The notes under the pieces are model-generated. The model ran no database searches and was not told the origin of the DNA. It saw only the letters and a program-made list of their open reading frames with translations. Shown in pieces: positions 62,641 to 64,000 of a stretch of 64,000 nucleotides of DNA. This DNA comes from Chrysopilus asiliformis. Lineage: Eukaryota; Arthropoda; Insecta; Diptera; Rhagionidae. Location of the stretch: assembly GCA_964034945.1 (NCBI GenBank), contig OZ035960.1, positions 87,342,348 through 87,406,347 on the forward strand, in the 5' to 3' direction. The position numbers and the translations under genes are program-made. How positions within the stretch are numbered: the first letter of the stretch is position 1; each line of letters begins with the position of its first letter.

Positions 62641-63842
62641 GTAACAGTTCTTTAATACTAGCACTGAAATTTATATATTATGAAAATACAAGAGACAGAA
62701 ATGCACCGCAGGCGAAAGTGCGACGTGGCGTTCAATGTGTTAAGTCGAAAGTGAGCATGACGCGGTCTGTCAATTCGGATTTTGTTTGCGCACGTGTTAC
62801 TGTGATTTTCGTGAAAATTTATGAGTTCACGTTGGCTACCATGTGAGTTACCGGTGTACACACACTATTGTCATTACCGTCAGTTTCTCAAGTTCCATGG
62901 TTGAGTGCAGTCGTTAAATTGAGCTTACTATACATTCCTATAGTTTCGATGTTCACCGGTGCCTCACAGTGTGCAAAAGTGAAATAAGAGTTTGAGTCAG
63001 CGGTGACTCACAAAGTACAGAAATTATTTTTGCGTTTTTTCCCAGTGTATACTAGCGGAGTAAACGTTTTTTTGGCTGGCAGCCAACGTGTTAAAAAACT
63101 TGTTGTTTTCAGTTAAATAAGTGAACATAAGGATTCCCACAACGGAGAAAAAAGTAAAACATAAAAATTTTTGTTAGTTACGCTTGCTGCATTCTTTTCT
63201 CAGTCGGTATAGAGATGCGCTGACTTATTCATTCAGTTCATTTTGAGTTTTATTCACACATTAGAAAATCGTCGTCAAATCGTATGTGAAAGGGGAAGCA
63301 ATTCTAAGTTATGCTTCTATGCATACTCCATGCCTCAACGTCCCGCCGCCGTAAAGCAGGCCACACACTAGACACGATTCACGACAATCTTATGACTCAT
63401 CAATCCTCAAGGAAAGACAACACGAAAAAGGTTGTATCGTGAAGTCCCAACACACATTCATTCCCATCAGTTTGTAGCTAAACTTCGGTCAGTCTACATC
63501 GAGAGAGCGCGATGGATCTACATCGAGAGAGAGCGGGATGGACCCAACAAGATTGTCATGAATTGCGATGAGTTCAGGCGGCCGTGGAACGATACAATTT
63601 TGGCATTCAAGCTTTGATTGTACTCTTTCATTGCCCACAGACTGTGAGGATATACGAAAACTCAAGTTTGTATCCTCATGGCGCGTCGTGTATATCCTCT
63701 TACACGCCATCCAGACCTGCCGGAAATGTTGACAGAACTCTTAACAGAAATGTCATTAGAAAATTCTGTTGTGACGTAGGTGGGCTGCTGATTCTGGCAT
63801 GACGTTTCAGTTCCAGAAATGCGTCGAGCAGTAAACAACTGA
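62641..63842. other. No gene recognised
   Basis: Holds a short near-duplicate GATGGATCTACATCGAGAGA/ GTCTACATCGAGAGAGCGCG at 63490-63545 and a duplicated GAGGATATACGAA / GTATATCCTC phrase at 63645-63700. Possibly part of the element that carries the MADF exon to the right. Confidence 0.3.
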
Positions 63843-63949
63843 ATAGTAAATATGACAATCTCAGTGATTTCACTTTTTTCTTTAAAATCTCCGCACTAAA
63901 ATTAAATTCGGCCTCCAGCTGCTCCCACGATGCCTTTTTCAAATCATTT
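63843..63949 (-). CDS. MADF-domain exon, partial
   Basis: After an acceptor-like TTTCTACAAAG, the minus strand reads NDLKKASWEQLEAEFNFSAE and then ILKKKVKSLRLSYL. This matches the middle of a MADF (Myb/SANT-like) DNA-binding domain, with the conserved Ala-Trp position changed to Ser-Trp. The earlier exon would lie beyond the window. It may belong to a host gene or to a Harbinger element. Confidence 0.45.
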
Positions 63950-64000
63950 CTTTGTAGAAATTACTTTTAAACAGCATTCATTTATAGAACGGAGCATCTC

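Overview
This window is eukaryotic nuclear DNA from an arthropod, almost certainly an insect. The evidence is AT-rich sequence, GT-AG introns (many only 50-90 bp), a C2H2 zinc-finger gene, and the mix of DNA transposons. The order cannot be told from sequence alone; a fly is my guess. There are no prokaryotic features.

Six host genes can be assembled exon by exon. (1) Ire1, minus strand, 1755-19172: the ER unfolded-protein sensor kinase/RNase, 8 coding exons, 1066 aa. (2) A mitochondrial FtsJ-type 2'-O-ribose rRNA methyltransferase (Mrm2-like), plus strand, 33144-33921. (3) Leo1, the Paf1-complex subunit, minus strand, 33994-36294, converging on Mrm2 with 72 bp between stop codons. (4) A DELE1-like mitochondrial stress protein, plus strand, 41384-44443. 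(5) A BTB-kelch protein, plus strand, 46705-50115. (6) A ten-finger C2H2 zinc-finger protein, plus strand, 55492-56782. A Myb/SANT-like DNA-binding gene (29755-30626, minus) and an open HARBI1-like frame (22931-24063, plus) are transposon-related but have open, spliced reading frames. A possible first exon lies at 62578 and a MADF-type exon at the right edge.

Much of the rest is mobile DNA, mostly cut-and-paste DNA transposons and their short non-autonomous derivatives. Target-site duplications (TSDs) can be read directly for many of them. TWA duplications (PIF/Harbinger type) flank at least 13 insertions. TTAA (piggyBac type) flanks two, 8 bp (hAT type) two, 9 bp (Mutator-like) two, TA (Tc1/mariner/pogo) three, and TAA flanks a CMC/Chapaev-like element. 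Several are nested: 19538-21855 (three families), 27286-29284 (four) and 39251-41105 (four levels). The long introns of Ire1 are long because of such insertions.

Most striking are: a 2.84-kb fold-back element at 8500-11335 with 1.4-kb mirror arms, each made largely of 125-bp tandem repeats and bounded by an 8-bp TSD; a complete, open Tigger element (59996-62090) whose transposase ends in a PCNA-binding-like motif; a 66-bp in-frame, stop-free intron inside the Ire1 RNase domain; a HARBI1-like open frame that has lost two of three catalytic acids; and two separate perfect-type hairpins that share a loop but not their arms. I see no convincing wholly new enzymatic system; the novelty is in transposon architecture and possible co-option.
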